Below are positions 9,120 to 17,791 of a stretch of 64,000 nucleotides of DNA, piece after piece. Under the pieces are notes generated by a model. That model was not told the DNA's origin. It saw only the letters and a list, made by a program, of their open reading frames with translations, and did not search any database. The translations under genes were made by a program, and so were the position numbers. The DNA lies in the NCBI RefSeq assembly GCF_016522505.1, contig NZ_JAEHOH010000021.1, positions 1 through 64,000 on the forward strand, read 5' to 3'. This stretch comes from Leucobacter chromiisoli. Lineage in GTDB: Bacteria; Actinomycetota; Actinomycetes; Actinomycetales; Microbacteriaceae. Within the stretch, counting starts at the first letter, position 1. Every line of letters starts with the position of its first letter.

Positions 9120-11243
9120 ATGACCCACGCCACAACCGAGAGCACCCGCACCGAGCACGCCCGCGCCGTCCCCGCCGGCGGCGGGTCAGAGCGGGGCGGA
9201 CGCAGCGCCGCCGAGCCCCGCATCGACGTCGGGCTCGTCGGCGACGCCCTGCTCGGCAGGTGGAAGCAGGAACGCCTCGCATCGCGCGAGCTCGCCGCCG
9301 ACCCCCGCCTGCACACGATCCCGGGCCAGTCGATGGCCGAGCACCGCGAACGGGCGCTCGAGCAGCTCGCGATCCTGGTGGAGGAGGGCGCCATCCAGCG
9401 GGCCTACCCCGGCGACCTGGGCGGCAGCGACAACCACGGCGGCAACATCGCCGCCTTCCAGGAGCTCGTGCTCGCCGACCCGTCGCTGCAGATCAAGAGC
9501 GGGGTGCAGTGGGGGCTGTTCGGCGCCGCGATCCTGCACCTCGGTACCCGCCCGCACCACGAGAAGTGGCTGCCCGACGTCATGAGCCTCAAGCTGCCCG
9601 GAGCGTTCGCGATGACCGAGATCGGTCACGGGTCGGACGTCGCGTCGGTCGGCACGACCGCCACCTACGACCCCGAGACCCGGGAGTTCGAGATCCACAC
9701 GCCGTTCCGGGGCGCGTGGAAGGAGTTCCTCGGCAACGCCGCCCTGCACGGTCAGGCGGCCGTCGTCTTCGCTCAGCTCATCACGCGCGGGGTGAACCAC
9801 GGCGTGCACGCGTTCTTCGTGCCCATCCGCACGCCCGACGGCGAGATGCTGCCCGGCGTCGGCAGCGAGGACGACGGGGTCAAGGGCGGCCTCAACGGCA
9901 TCGACAACGGCCGGCTGCATTTCACGCACGTGCGGATCCCGAGGGAGAACCTGCTCAACCGCTACGGCGACGTCGCGCCCGACGGCACCTACTCGTCGCC
10001 CATCGCGAGCCCCGGGCGCCGGTTCTTCACGATGATCGGCACCCTCGTGCAGGGGCGCGTGTCGCTCGACGGCTCGGCGGTGCGGGCCATGATGGCGGCC
10101 CTCGCGATCACGGTGCGCTACGGCAGCGAACGACGCCAGTTCCCCGGCGCGGACGGCCGCGAGAAGGTGCTGCTCGACTACGGGCAGTACCAGCGCAGGC
10201 TGATCCCGAGGATCGCCGAGACCTACGCGATGGCCTTCGCGGGGGAGCGGCTGCTCACGGTCTTCGACGAGGTGTTCTCGGGCGAGCGCGACACCGACGA
10301 GAACCGCCAGGATCTCGAGACCCTGGCGGCCGCACTCAAGCCGCTCTCCACCTGGGCCGCGCTCGACACCCTGCAGGAGGCGCGGGAGGCCTGCGGCGGC
10401 GCGGGGTTCATCGCCAAGAACCGTCTGACCGGTCTGCGCGCCGACCTCGACATCTACGTCACCTTCGAGGGCGACAACAACGTGCTGCTGCAGCTCGTCG
10501 GCAAGCGCCTGCTCACCGACTTCTCGGCGCGCTTCAAGAACGCCGACGCCGCGACCCTCGCCCGGGCCGCGGCGGGCCAGTTCACCGAGCGGGTGACCCG
10601 CTTCGGGCTGCGGCAGCTCGCCCAGAGCGTCGCGGACTTCGGCCAGGTCTCGCGCTCGGTCGAGATCCTTCGGAGCGTGGAGTCGCAGCGGGCCCTGCTC
10701 ACCGACCGCGTGGAGACGATGGTCGCCCAGGTGGCGATGGCCATGCGCGACGCGACGAAGGACATCCCCAAGGGCGACAAGCAGGCCCTCGCGGTCGCCG
10801 GCGACGCCGCGTTCAACACGCAGCAGCACAAGCTGATCGAGGCGGCCCGCGCGCACGCCGAGCTGCTGCAGTGGGAGGCCTTCACCGAGGCCGTGGAGCA
10901 GATCGACGACGCCGGGTCCCGGCAGGTGCTCACCTGGCTGCGGGATCTCTTCGGACTCGGACTGCTCGAGAAGCACGCGGCCTGGTACCTCATGCACGGT
11001 CGCATCTCGGGGCAGCGCGCCGAGGCCGTGACCGCCTACATCGACCGCCTCATCGGGCGGCTCCGCCACCACGCGCTCGACCTGGTGGAGGCCTTCGGGC
11101 TCGGTCCCGAGCTGCTGCGCGCCGAGATCGCGACCGGCATCGAGGCGGAGCGGCAGGAGGAGGCGCTGGCCTACGTGGAGGCCCGGATCGCCGACGGCAC
11201 CTGGCCGACCCACGAGAAGGATCTGCGAGCGCAGGCGCGCTGA
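9120..11243 (+). CDS. Acyl-CoA oxidase/dehydrogenase family protein
   Basis: A 707-residue flavoprotein of the acyl-CoA dehydrogenase/oxidase superfamily. Its length and layout match acyl-CoA oxidases: FAD-binding AFAMTEIGHGSDVASVGTTA near residues 160-180, FTHVRIPRENLLNRYGDV near 265, a QGRVSLDGSA helix, and GGAGFIAKNRLTGLRADLDIYVTFEGDN near 425-450, followed by a long helical C-terminal domain typical of ACOX. It would oxidise acyl-CoA to trans-2-enoyl-CoA with FAD, passing electrons to oxygen (oxidase) or to ETF (dehydrogenase); sequence alone does not settle which. Start has AAGGAG six bases upstream. No other beta-oxidation gene is adjacent. Confidence 0.85.
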   Translation: MTHATTESTRTEHARAVPAGGGSERGGRSAAEPRIDVGLVGDALLGRWKQERLASRELAADPRLHTIPGQSMAEHRERALEQLAILVEEGAIQRAYPGDLGGSDNHGGNIAAFQELVLADPSLQIKSGVQWGLFGAAILHLGTRPHHEKWLPDVMSLKLPGAFAMTEIGHGSDVASVGTTATYDPETREFEIHTPFRGAWKEFLGNAALHGQAAVVFAQLITRGVNHGVHAFFVPIRTPDGEMLPGVGSEDDGVKGGLNGIDNGRLHFTHVRIPRENLLNRYGDVAPDGTYSSPIASPGRRFFTMIGTLVQGRVSLDGSAVRAMMAALAITVRYGSERRQFPGADGREKVLLDYGQYQRRLIPRIAETYAMAFAGERLLTVFDEVFSGERDTDENRQDLETLAAALKPLSTWAALDTLQEAREACGGAGFIAKNRLTGLRADLDIYVTFEGDNNVLLQLVGKRLLTDFSARFKNADAATLARAAAGQFTERVTRFGLRQLAQSVADFGQVSRSVEILRSVESQRALLTDRVETMVAQVAMAMRDATKDIPKGDKQALAVAGDAAFNTQQHKLIEAARAHAELLQWEAFTEAVEQIDDAGSRQVLTWLRDLFGLGLLEKHAAWYLMHGRISGQRAEAVTAYIDRLIGRLRHHALDLVEAFGLGPELLRAEIATGIEAERQEEALAYVEARIADGTWPTHEKDLRAQAR

Positions 11244-11261
11244 GTCTCGGCGGCGGCTGGC

Positions 11262-11267
11262 TAGGGT
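11262..11267 (+). promoter_or_regulatory. -10 element, likely leaderless pip transcript
   Basis: TAGGGT ends six bases before ATG 11274, placing the probable transcription start at or next to the start codon. Confidence 0.5.
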
Positions 11268-11273
11268 GGAGCC

Positions 11274-12248
11274 ATGACCGAGCACCTGCGCACCCTCTAC
11301 CCGCCCATCGAACCCCACGCCTTCGGCAGGCTCACGGTGGGAGACGGGTACCAGATCCACTGGGAGGTCTGCGGCAACCCGGAGGGCAAGCCCGTCGTGT
11401 TCCTGCACGGCGGGCCGGGCGGGGGCTGCGGAGCAGACCACCGCCGCTACTTCGACCCCGAACGCTACCGCATCGTGCTCTTCGACCAGCGCGGATGCGG
11501 GCGCAGCACCCCGCACGCGAGCGAACCGGACGCCGACCTCTCCAGCAACACGACCTGGCATCTCGTGGCCGACATCGAGCGGCTGCGCGAGCACCTGGAC
11601 GTCGACCGCTGGCAGGTCTTCGGCGGATCCTGGGGGTCGACCCTCGCGCTGGCCTATGCCCAGTCCCACCCCGAGCGCGTGACGGAGCTGGTGCTCCGCG
11701 GCATCTTCACGCTGCGGGAATCCGAGCTGCACTGGTTCTACCAGGAGGGCGCGTCCGCGCTGTTCCCAGACGCGTGGGAGGAGTACCTCGCGCAGATCCC
11801 GGAGGTCGAGCGCGACGATCTCATCGCCGCCTATCACCGCCGGCTCTTCGACGCCGATCCCGCCGTGCACGTGCCGGCGGGAGTGGCCTGGACGGTGTGG
11901 GAGAACTCGACCATCCGGCTGATCCCCGATGAGGAGGCGATCGCGGCCGCCCGCGCGGACGAGCCGGCAGCGGTCGCGTTCGCCCGCATCGAGAACCACT
12001 ACTTCGCCAACCGCGGCTGGATGGAGGACGGTGGGCTGATCCGGGACGCCGCCGAGAAGCTGGCGGGCATCCCCGGCGTCATCGTGCAGGGGCGCTACGA
12101 CGCGTGCACCCCTCCGCGAACCGCGTGGGATCTGCATCGGGCGTGGCCCGAGGCCGAGTTCGTGATGGTGCCGGACGCCGGGCACGCCGCCGGCGAGCCC
12201 GGAATCGTCGACGCGCTGGTGCGCGCCACCGACCGCTTCGCCTCCTAG
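11274..12248 (+). CDS. pip: Prolyl aminopeptidase
   Basis: A 324-residue alpha/beta-hydrolase of peptidase family S33 that removes N-terminal proline from peptides in the cytoplasm. Diagnostic segments are the oxyanion HGGPGGG, DQRGCGRSTPH, and the nucleophile elbow GGSWGS with S119; D276 (GRYDACTPP) and H304 (PDAGHA) complete the triad. The length equals the family norm. No good Shine-Dalgarno precedes ATG 11274; instead a TAGGGT -10 hexamer lies six bases upstream, so translation is probably leaderless. The preceding gene ends 30 bp upstream. Confidence 0.93.
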   Translation: MTEHLRTLYPPIEPHAFGRLTVGDGYQIHWEVCGNPEGKPVVFLHGGPGGGCGADHRRYFDPERYRIVLFDQRGCGRSTPHASEPDADLSSNTTWHLVADIERLREHLDVDRWQVFGGSWGSTLALAYAQSHPERVTELVLRGIFTLRESELHWFYQEGASALFPDAWEEYLAQIPEVERDDLIAAYHRRLFDADPAVHVPAGVAWTVWENSTIRLIPDEEAIAAARADEPAAVAFARIENHYFANRGWMEDGGLIRDAAEKLAGIPGVIVQGRYDACTPPRTAWDLHRAWPEAEFVMVPDAGHAAGEPGIVDALVRATDRFAS

Positions 12249-12283
12249 GCGTTCCGCGAGCCCGACGGCGCGGCCCTGGCTTT

Positions 12284-12362
12284 CGAGCGGATGGCTTCTC
12301 CGCGACTGGACGCCCGAATCCCCGCGAAACGCCCATCCGTTCGCACGACGGCCATCCGTTCG
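12284..12362. repeat. Imperfect intergenic inverted/direct repeats after pip
   Basis: CGAGCGGATGGC at 12284-12295 is the near reverse complement of GCCATCCGTTCG at 12351-12362, and a second CCATCCGTTCGC copy lies at 12333-12344. The gap between pip and the metallopeptidase holds nothing else coding. It could act as a weak terminator. Confidence 0.35.
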
Positions 12363-12462
12363 CGGAGCATCCGCCATGCCGGAACCGTGCCGGAACCGTG
12401 CCGGCGCCGGCATGGGGCACGGTTCCGCGCTCAGCCGAATACACTGTGAGCGGGAGGCCGCA

Positions 12463-13332
12463 ATGACGTTCAACGACAACGTCCGGATCGACACCGGCAA
12501 GGTGTCCCGGCGACGGGGCGGGCGCGGGGGAGCGATCGCGGGAGGCGGCATCGGCGTGGCCGTGCTGCTGTTCTTCGCGTCGCAGCTGCTGGGGATCGAT
12601 CTGACGCCCCTCGCCGGGATGGCCCAGGGCGGCACCGTGCAGGATCAGGAGGTCGGTTTCGAGGACTGCGAGACGGGGGCCGACGCCAACGAGAACACCG
12701 AGTGCCGCATGGCCGGCGCGAGCGATTCGCTGGACCGCTACTGGACCGAGCAGGTCGGCAACTACCGAGCGCCCGGAGTGATCCTCTACGACGGCCAGAC
12801 CAGCTCGGCGTGCGGCACCGCCTCGGCCGCCGTGGGCCCGTTCTACTGCCCCTCCGACGAGTCCATCTACCTCGACACCGCGTTCTTCGAGACGCTCCGC
12901 GCCGACTACGGCGCGTCCGGCGGCTCGCTCGCCCAGATGTACGTGCTCGCCCACGAGTGGGGGCACCACATCTCGAAGCTCGTGGGGTCGCTGAACGGCG
13001 CAGGCAACTCCCGGGGAGCCGATTCGGGATCGGTGCGCCTCGAGCTGCAGGCCGACTGCTTCGCGGGCGCGTGGGTGAAGGACGCGTCGACCGTCGCGGA
13101 CGACCGCGGGACCCCGTTCCTGAAACCGGTGTCCCAGGCTCAGATCGCCGACGCGATGGACGCCGCGGCGACCGTGGGGGACGATCACATCATGGAGCAG
13201 GCCGGTCAGCGGGTGAACCCCGACGCGTTCACGCACGGCACCTCCGAGCAGCGGCAGCGCTGGTTCCTCACCGGCTATCAGCAGGGCCCGACGGCGTGCG
13301 GCACCTTCGACGTGCCGGCGTCCGAGCTGTAG
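12463..13332 (+). CDS. YpfJ-type neutral zinc metallopeptidase, membrane anchored
   Basis: A 289-residue protein of the putative neutral zinc metallopeptidase family (YpfJ). A basic N-terminus (VSRRRGGRGG) and one transmembrane helix (about 24-45) place the catalytic domain outside the membrane. The zinc site HEWGHH is at H164, E165, H168, and the downstream third ligand is in LELQADCFAGAW (E194). Conserved SACGTASAAVGPFYCP and the cysteine pairs are typical. ATG 12463 has GGGAGG six bases upstream and a TACACT -10-like hexamer at 12439-12444. Substrates are not known in the family. It is transcribed alone, convergent with the next gene. Confidence 0.9.
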   Translation: MTFNDNVRIDTGKVSRRRGGRGGAIAGGGIGVAVLLFFASQLLGIDLTPLAGMAQGGTVQDQEVGFEDCETGADANENTECRMAGASDSLDRYWTEQVGNYRAPGVILYDGQTSSACGTASAAVGPFYCPSDESIYLDTAFFETLRADYGASGGSLAQMYVLAHEWGHHISKLVGSLNGAGNSRGADSGSVRLELQADCFAGAWVKDASTVADDRGTPFLKPVSQAQIADAMDAAATVGDDHIMEQAGQRVNPDAFTHGTSEQRQRWFLTGYQQGPTACGTFDVPASEL

Positions 13333-13447
13333 ACGACGCGCCCCGACAGAGCCGGGATCGGGGCGCAGCCCGGATCGAACGCAGGCGGGATCGGGCGTAG
13401 CCGGCGTCGGACGCAGACGGCCGTCACGCGCCGCTCCGGCGGCTCCG

Positions 13448-14413
13448 TCAGCGGCGCTTCTTCTTCGCCTTGCGGGCCTCGGCCTTCCTGCGCTCGGCCT
13501 TCGCCTTCGCGGCGGCGAGCTGCGCCCCGCGCGAGTTCGGCTTGAGCTTCGGCTTCTTCGCGGAGGAGGCCCCCGATGCCCGGGTGTCGCCCGCCTGCTG
13601 CCGGCTGCGGTCTGCGGTCTTGCGAGCGTCCTCCCGAGGACTCCGATCGGAGCGGGATCCGGAGCCCGGTCCGGCGTCGGCTCCGGGCCGTGAGCTGCGG
13701 GCCGTGCGCCCGCGGAGCACCCCCGCGAGCTGCTGGACGTCGGCGGCGTCGCGATCCCGCGCCCAGGTCGCCCACACGCTGCTGCCCGGGAGCCGGTCGT
13801 CGTCCGTCACCGGCAGCACCGCGTGCTCGCGCTTGTTCGCCAGATGCCGCGCGAGCGGCAGCGGCAGCAGGATCCCGCCGAGACCGGTGGCGACGAGCCG
13901 GAGGGCCGCGACCGCATCGGTCGGCGCCCACGACGGGTCGGCCCAGGGCTCCGGATCCGGCCAGCCGGGCGCGTGGTCCGAGTGATCGAGCAGCGGGACG
14001 AGCTCGAGGTCGCCGAGATCGACCGAATCGTGCTCGGCGAGCTCGTGGTCGACCGCCACGACGAGGGCGAGCGACTCCGTGTACAGGTGCACCGCGTGCC
14101 GGGACTCCGCGGGACGCTCGCGAGGCATGGCCCGCTCGAGCATGACGTCCAGGGGCGCGGCCTGCGCGGCGACGCCGTGGTCCGGCGCCGGACCGAAGGC
14201 GACGTCGATCGGCACCAGCTCGAGGGGGTGCCCCGGCGAAGCGGCGGCCCAGCGCTTCGCCCATCGGCTCGGAGCGATCCCGCGCGCGAATCCGAGGCGG
14301 AGCGGGGCCGGCCCCGACGGCCGGGGCTCGGCGGTTCCCGGGGATCCGCCGGTCTCGTCGGGTTCGTGCGCGCCGGAGCTCCCGTGCGGATCGCGCGTCT
14401 CGCGGGTGCTCAC
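13448..14413 (-). CDS. LysR-type substrate-binding domain protein lacking the HTH
   Basis: A 321-residue protein whose residues about 35-235 resemble the periplasmic-binding-like effector domain of LysR regulators (LRLGFARGIAPSRWAKRW, LELVPID, VHLYTESLALVVAVDHELA, GLGGILLPLPLARHLAN). The N-terminal winged helix of LysR proteins is absent. Residues about 240-321 are a charged tail ending in a very basic AKAKAERRKAEARKAKKKRR, which may contact nucleic acid. The GTG start at 14413 overlaps the stop of the upstream alkyltransferase-like gene in a GTGA, with a GGAGAT ribosome site inside that gene, so the two are translationally coupled. It may act as a ligand sensor, but DNA binding by LysR means is excluded by the missing HTH. 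Confidence 0.7.
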   Translation of the reverse strand: MSTRETRDPHGSSGAHEPDETGGSPGTAEPRPSGPAPLRLGFARGIAPSRWAKRWAAASPGHPLELVPIDVAFGPAPDHGVAAQAAPLDVMLERAMPRERPAESRHAVHLYTESLALVVAVDHELAEHDSVDLGDLELVPLLDHSDHAPGWPDPEPWADPSWAPTDAVAALRLVATGLGGILLPLPLARHLANKREHAVLPVTDDDRLPGSSVWATWARDRDAADVQQLAGVLRGRTARSSRPGADAGPGSGSRSDRSPREDARKTADRSRQQAGDTRASGASSAKKPKLKPNSRGAQLAAAKAKAERRKAEARKAKKKRR

Positions 14414-14748
14414 GGTGCGATCTCCGCGTAGATCTCGTGGTCGATGTCCAATCGCGCCTCGGCCAGGGCGATCCTGAACTCGCCGGGAGCGGGAGCGCCG
14501 CGCAGCGGGGTGGCCTCCGCGAGGTAGTGGGGCAGCGCCTCGGCGTCGTGCCCCTGCGGCGGGCCGCCGCTCGCCGGCACCACCCGCCACCACGGCACGG
14601 TGTGGCCGTAGTGCGCCATCACCATCCCGACGGCGCGGGGTGCGCGCGAGCCGATCGCCCGCGCGACATCGCCGTAGGTCATGACGCGCCCCTCGGGAAT
14701 GCGGGACACGACGTCGAGAACCTCTTCGACGAACTCGGGGCTGGGCAC
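14410..14748 (-). CDS. MGMT-family alkyltransferase-like protein (ATL)
   Basis: A 112-residue single-domain protein of the O6-alkylguanine-DNA alkyltransferase C-terminal family (VLDVVSRIPEGRVMTYGDVARAIG, RAVGMVMA). The active-site motif PCHRV is replaced by PWWRVV (P52-W53-W54), so the alkyl-acceptor cysteine is missing. Proteins of this ATL class bind alkylated guanine, flip it out and hand the lesion to nucleotide excision repair rather than reversing it. Here the second motif position, usually His, is also Trp. GTG 14748 is preceded by GGGAG and by TAGTCT six bases upstream. Its stop overlaps the start of the LysR-like gene. Confidence 0.88.
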   Translation of the reverse strand: MPSPEFVEEVLDVVSRIPEGRVMTYGDVARAIGSRAPRAVGMVMAHYGHTVPWWRVVPASGGPPQGHDAEALPHYLAEATPLRGAPAPGEFRIALAEARLDIDHEIYAEIAP

Positions 14749-14830
14749 GCTCCCAGACTACGCGGTGCGGGACCCGAGCGGCGGCGCGCCGGCAGGTTCG
14801 GCGCCGGGAAGGCCGGGTCGGAGGGGAGGA

Positions 14831-15553
14831 TCAGCCGAACTCGGAGACGCCGAGCAGCATGCCGATCGTGTAGGTCGCCGCGACGGCGATGCCGCCGAAG
14901 AGCAGCTGCCGAGCGGCGCCCGCGGCCCAGTTGCGGCGCGTGACGCGAGCGGCGAGGCCGCCCGCGAACAGCAGGCCGACGCCGCCGAACGCGAGCCCCC
15001 ACCACAGCGTGCCGAAGCCGAAGAGGAACGGCAGGATCGGGATCATCGCTCCCACCCCGAACGACAGCAGCGACGAGAACGCCGCCACCCACGGCGACGC
15101 CTTCTCGTCGGGGCGCAGGCCCAGCTCCTGCATGAGGTGCAGGTTCACCGCGTGCTCGGCGTTCTGATGCACCTGCTTCGCGGCGACCGTGGCGACCTCG
15201 GGGGTCATGCCGCTGCGCAGGAAGCGGCGCTCGAGCTCGGCCTGCTCGCCATCGGGGTTGCGGGTGTGCGCCTCGATCTCGGTGCGCATCTCGAAATCGA
15301 GCTGCTCGTTGGCGGTGCGCACCGACGTGTACTCGCCGAGCGCCATCGAGATCGCTCCGGCGATGAGACCCGAGATACCGGTGATCGCGACGATGCCGGG
15401 CGCCGCACCGGCGGCCGCGATGCCCGCGATGAGGCCGACGTTCGAGACGAGGCCGTCCATGGCTCCGAAGACGCTGGCGCGCAGCCACCCCGACGAGACA
15501 TCGGAGTGGCGGTGGTCGTAGTCGTGCGGCCTCGAGAGATCGAAGTCGGTCAT
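14831..15553 (-). CDS. VIT1/CCC1 family metal transporter
   Basis: A 240-residue membrane protein of the vacuolar iron transporter (VIT1/CCC1/nodulin-21) family, predicted to export Fe2+ or Mn2+. The sequence shows the amphipathic N-terminus SSGWLRASVFGAMDGLVSNVGLIAG, TM2 with GAISMALGEYTSVRTANEQ, a soluble acidic and His-containing segment (residues about 83-150, FEMRTEIEAHTRNPDGEQAELE) corresponding to the cytoplasmic metal-binding domain, and three C-terminal TM helices. The start at 15553 has GGAGGAG seven bases upstream. It is transcribed away from the ABC-F gene end, and no Fur- or MntR-type operator is recognisable in the 220-bp gap. Confidence 0.9.
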   Translation of the reverse strand: MTDFDLSRPHDYDHRHSDVSSGWLRASVFGAMDGLVSNVGLIAGIAAAGAAPGIVAITGISGLIAGAISMALGEYTSVRTANEQLDFEMRTEIEAHTRNPDGEQAELERRFLRSGMTPEVATVAAKQVHQNAEHAVNLHLMQELGLRPDEKASPWVAAFSSLLSFGVGAMIPILPFLFGFGTLWWGLAFGGVGLLFAGGLAARVTRRNWAAGAARQLLFGGIAVAATYTIGMLLGVSEFG

Positions 15554-15695
15554 GGCGGCTCCTCCTGCTGAGTGCGCCCCGCGGCGCACGAGGGGCAACG
15601 CTAGCAAGTTCCGGGACGGAGGGAGAAGCCCGGATCGCACCTCGTGCGGCCGTCTCGTCGAGTTCGGCGTCCCGAACTCCGCGGCCGTCGCGACC

Positions 15696-15717
15696 ACGTC
15701 CCGACGCCGACGACCGC
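15696..15717. repeat. 22-bp direct copy of the ABC-F gene 3' end
   Basis: The sequence ACGTCCCGACGCCGACGACC followed by GC occurs at 15696-15717 and again at 15778-15799, where it encodes the last residues of the ABC-F protein. The upstream copy is noncoding. The surrounding gap (15554-15775) has no other recognisable feature. Confidence 0.8.
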
Positions 15718-15775
15718 CACCCCTCGCTTCGCTCCGTGGGCTGCCGCGTGGCGGCAGCGCGATCGTGCGTCGTGA

Positions 15776-17791
15776 CTACGTCCCGACGCCGACGACCGCG
15801 CCCTCCCACCGGGAGCGCAGCCAGCGGTCGTGCGAGGCGACGACCACCGCGCCCGCGTAGTCGCGCAGGGCGGCCTCGAGCTCCTCCACCAGGGAGAGGG
15901 AGAGATGGTTCGTGGGCTCGTCGAGCAGCAACAGGTCGGGCGGGTCGGCGACGAGCGCGGCGAGCGCCAGCCTCCGACGCTGACCGACGCTGAGCGCGCC
16001 CACGGGGCGGTCCAGGTCGCGGCGCGGGAGCAGGCCAGCGTCCGCGAGCGGCCGCGCTTCGGCGGTCCGACTCCCGACGGCGTCGCGGTAGGTCTGCGCG
16101 GCGCTGCGATCTGGCTTCGCGAACTCGACCTCCTGCGGCAGGAAGCCGATGCGCACCCCCGGGGCGCGCTCGACGAAGCCCGTGTCCGGGGCGAGGACCC
16201 CGCCGCCGGAACCCGGCGCGCTCAGGACCGTGGCGCCCGTCGCATCCGTGGCGCCCATCGCGCCCTCAGCACCCGCCGCGCCCTCAGCACCGGCCAGGAT
16301 CCCGAGCAGCGTCGACTTGCCGGCGCCGTTCGGGCCCGTGATCATGACTCGGCCGAGCCGGGAGACCGTCAACGACACCGGATCGAGTCGCCCCGCCAGT
16401 CCCACCCGGTCCGCCCAAAGGATCCAGCCGGCGTCGCCCGGACCGGAGGGTCGTCCCGGCCGCGAGTCGGGGTCGTGCGCCGCGTCCGGTTCGGGGGCCC
16501 CGGCCGCGCCGGGTGCGCCGGGCGCGCCGGGCGCGGCGATGCCGGCGAAGCGCAGCGGCTCCGGCGGTCGGCGCACCCGGCTGCGCTCGAGGGCCTCCAC
16601 CCGCACCCGGGCGTTCCGCGCCCGTCGCGACGTGACCCTCGCATCCTTGTCGGCGTAGAACTTGCGGGCCATCCGCACCTCGGACTTGGACTCGTGCTTG
16701 CGGTTCACCTCGCGGGAGCCCACCTCGATCTCGTGCCGCAGCGCGGCCAGCTCCTCCTGCTCGGCGGCGTAGCGCTCGCGCCAGCGCATCAGCTCGGCCT
16801 GGCGCGCCGCCCGAGCGGCGGAATAGCCGGTGCCCCAGACGCGCACGCCGAGGCCCGCGCCCGGATCGTCGGTCTCCGGATCCGCGGCTGCGCGCTCGGG
16901 TGCGGGGTTCGTGTGGCCGCGAAGGCGCGGGTCGCCCGCCGCTTCGGGGGCCTGACGCGCATCCGCAGCCTCGGCTCGCACGCCCGCCCCGTCCTCGGCG
17001 TCGGCGAGCTCCGCCGCCGCCACCGGCAGAGGGTCCAGGTCGAGGATCCTCGTGCTCACGGCGTCGAGCAGGGCGCGGTCGTGGCTCGCGACGATCACGA
17101 TCCCGGGCCATGACGCGAGCACGCGCTCGAGGTAGCCCACGGCGTCGTCGTCGAGGTGGTTCGACGGCTCGTCGAGCAGCAGGGTGCGGGGCGCTCGCAG
17201 CAGCAGGGCGGCGAGGCTCAAGCGCAGGCGCTGCCCGCCCGAGAGCCGGCCGACGGGGGTGCCGGCCGGGATGCCCCCGAGTCCCAGCCCGAGCATCACC
17301 TCCCCGCGGCGGGCCTCGGCCGCCCAGGCGTCGCTCCGCTCGGCGGTCTCGAGCGCCTCGGCGTACGACTGCGCAGCCGAGACGTCATCCGGGTCGGCGG
17401 CGAGCAGAGCCGCGGCGGCCTCGATCCGGCGGAGCGCCTCGAGGGCGTCGGTCTGGGCATCGTCGAGCACCCGGGCCACCGGGGCGTCGGCCGGATAGGG
17501 GAGCTCCTGGGCGAGCAGCCCGACGCTCTCGGCGTGCGCCACGGTTCCCGCGTCGGGCTGCTCGGAGCCCGCGAGAATGCCCAGCAGGGTCGACTTGCCC
17601 GTGCCGTTCTCGCCGATGAGCCCGATCCTGTCGCCCGGCTTCGCGCTGAACGAGATGTCGCTCAGCACCCGGCGATCGGAATACGACTTGGAGACGCCGG
17701 AGACGGAGAGGTGCGCGCCGCGATGCCGTGATGAGCGGTCCTCGGATCGCGGGTCTCGGGTGGTGGGGGAGGTGTGCTTCGGTGCCGGCAT
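15776..17791 (-). CDS. ABC-F family ATP-binding cassette protein
   Basis: A 671-residue soluble protein with two nucleotide-binding domains and no membrane segment, the hallmark of ABC-F ribosome-acting ATPases. Domain 1: LIGENGTGKSTLLGILAG, LSGGQRLRLSLAALLL, LLLDEPSNHLDDD. A highly charged interdomain linker follows (EVNRKHESKSEVRMARKF). Domain 2: ITGPNGAGKSTLLGILAG, SVGQRRRLALAALVADPP, LLLDEPTNHLS. The second signature is VGQ instead of the usual SGGQ. Low-complexity Gly/Ala insertions interrupt both halves. ABC-F proteins bind the ribosomal E site and either relieve stalls or protect against antibiotics; residues alone do not tell which. Start MPAPKH at 17791 has a weak AGGCAGG site. The arr gene lies 1.1 kb away on the other strand. 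Confidence 0.88.
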   Translation of the reverse strand: MPAPKHTSPTTRDPRSEDRSSRHRGAHLSVSGVSKSYSDRRVLSDISFSAKPGDRIGLIGENGTGKSTLLGILAGSEQPDAGTVAHAESVGLLAQELPYPADAPVARVLDDAQTDALEALRRIEAAAALLAADPDDVSAAQSYAEALETAERSDAWAAEARRGEVMLGLGLGGIPAGTPVGRLSGGQRLRLSLAALLLRAPRTLLLDEPSNHLDDDAVGYLERVLASWPGIVIVASHDRALLDAVSTRILDLDPLPVAAAELADAEDGAGVRAEAADARQAPEAAGDPRLRGHTNPAPERAAADPETDDPGAGLGVRVWGTGYSAARAARQAELMRWRERYAAEQEELAALRHEIEVGSREVNRKHESKSEVRMARKFYADKDARVTSRRARNARVRVEALERSRVRRPPEPLRFAGIAAPGAPGAPGAAGAPEPDAAHDPDSRPGRPSGPGDAGWILWADRVGLAGRLDPVSLTVSRLGRVMITGPNGAGKSTLLGILAGAEGAAGAEGAMGATDATGATVLSAPGSGGGVLAPDTGFVERAPGVRIGFLPQEVEFAKPDRSAAQTYRDAVGSRTAEARPLADAGLLPRRDLDRPVGALSVGQRRRLALAALVADPPDLLLLDEPTNHLSLSLVEELEAALRDYAGAVVVASHDRWLRSRWEGAVVGVGT

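Noticed and set aside
9186-12635. Minus-strand frame of 1149 codons
   Set aside because: It is antisense to the acyl-CoA oxidase-like, pip and metallopeptidase genes and has antisense-type composition.
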